From the NCBI GenBank assembly GCA_017562135.1, contig QEYB01000629.1:496001-560000 (forward strand): a stretch of DNA of 64,000 nt, given 5' to 3'. The notes below the pieces were generated by a model, which was given only the letters and a program-made list of their open reading frames with translations, was not told the DNA's origin and searched no databases. Positions 63,401-64,000 of this stretch are shown here, piece after piece; positions within the stretch are counted from its first letter, which is position 1; each line of letters begins with the position of its first letter. The stretch comes from Dipylidium caninum. Lineage: Eukaryota; Platyhelminthes; Cestoda; Cyclophyllidea; Dipylidiidae. A program made the position numbers and the translations under genes.

Positions 63401-64000
63401 CTGACAGTCGCAAATCCATGACTGGTCTCAGGTCATGACCTCTGTACGTGTAGCAAACACGTCGTGTTGACAAATAAAACAGCTCTAAGACCTTCGTGAC
63501 CCAGTTTATCGATTGCATATAAATCGGTAGTGACGTAGCGATTAGACATGTGGTACCCTGATGGTAAAGCTATAACAATTTTAAGCAGTGGAGCGTTAAA
63601 AATCGTCGATCCTCGACATACCAGAGACTTTATATCCAGTATTTGAGATATATAAAAACGTCTCGTCTGAAACAGCTTCACGCCAATTTACAGTGCACAA
63701 CAGAGCAATCATCATACACAATAGGCTCAAATCTCCGCGAGTTCAAACTTCAAATAGGCTTACAATCTTCTGTTCTTCCTGCCAAATTAAAATCGCCAAT
63801 CAAATAAAAAAGCTTAGAAAAAGTTCGACAATTTAATTTTGGAACATGGTACCATAATGCCAACAACAGGCGATCCACAATATTTGTTTGCAACACGTGG
63901 TTGTAAAAAAGACTGTATGCGACAAAATGACGAAAGTAAGTATGTTTACAAGACCTCAGCCTCGGGAAAATAGTCTCTTTTGGATAAAACCTGGGCTGTA
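60450..64000. other. Upstream of PDP: AT-rich, no gene recognised
   Basis: Visibly A-rich on the plus strand, like the PDP introns. Contains a 14-C tract at 63,068-63,081 and short AT runs such as the one near 61,970. No coding exon is recognised; a distal promoter or 5' UTR exon of PDP could lie here. Confidence 0.5.
63068..63081 (+). repeat. C14 homopolymer tract
   Basis: Fourteen consecutive C in otherwise AT-rich sequence. Confidence 0.95.

Overview
This is a window of animal nuclear DNA. Its genes are split into exons separated by a mixture of tiny introns (56-96 nt) and multi-kilobase introns with GT-AG ends. That architecture and the divergent but recognisable animal proteins suggest a flatworm, perhaps a tapeworm. 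The organism is my inference. No rRNA, tRNA, CRISPR array or bacterial-type operon is visible.

Three protein-coding genes are supported, all reconstructed exon by exon with matching splice phases. (1) DCP2, plus strand, 20,485-23,954: the Nudix mRNA-decapping enzyme in six exons, with one apparent single-base frame break in exon 2. (2) NNT, minus strand, 44,957 down to 24,923: mitochondrial proton-translocating NAD(P) transhydrogenase in 17 exons over 20 kb, apparently complete (1,115 codons from the first Met, 1,080 from a better mitochondrial start). (3) A pyruvate dehydrogenase phosphatase (PDP1-like PPM phosphatase), minus strand, 60,449 down to 51,282: seven exons, apparently complete, about 580 aa.

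Layout: 1-18.3 kb has no gene I can support, only homopolymer tracts, a GGAT microsatellite and G-rich tracts. 18.3-20.4 kb holds two weak candidate exons. DCP2 and NNT converge, with 968 nt between their stop codons. NNT intron 5 (7.9 kb) and intron 7 (3.8 kb) hold most of 29.8-43.1 kb. The 6.3 kb between the NNT start and the PDP stop contains a striking young inverted repeat (48,893-50,301) with nearly identical arms. 60.5-64 kb is AT-rich with no recognised gene.

Functional picture: PDP and NNT lie head to tail on one strand, and both products act in mitochondria. PDP reactivates the pyruvate dehydrogenase complex, and NNT moves reducing equivalents between NADH and NADPH. In parasitic flatworms with malate dismutation, transhydrogenation couples NADPH-forming malic enzyme to NADH-using fumarate reduction, so the two are metabolically adjacent; co-regulation is inference only. 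DCP2 is unrelated (cytoplasmic 5' mRNA decay). No clearly new multi-gene system is visible. The features most worth a second look are the inverted repeat, the DCP2 frame break, the altered PPM motifs in PDP and the GC-AG intron in NNT.
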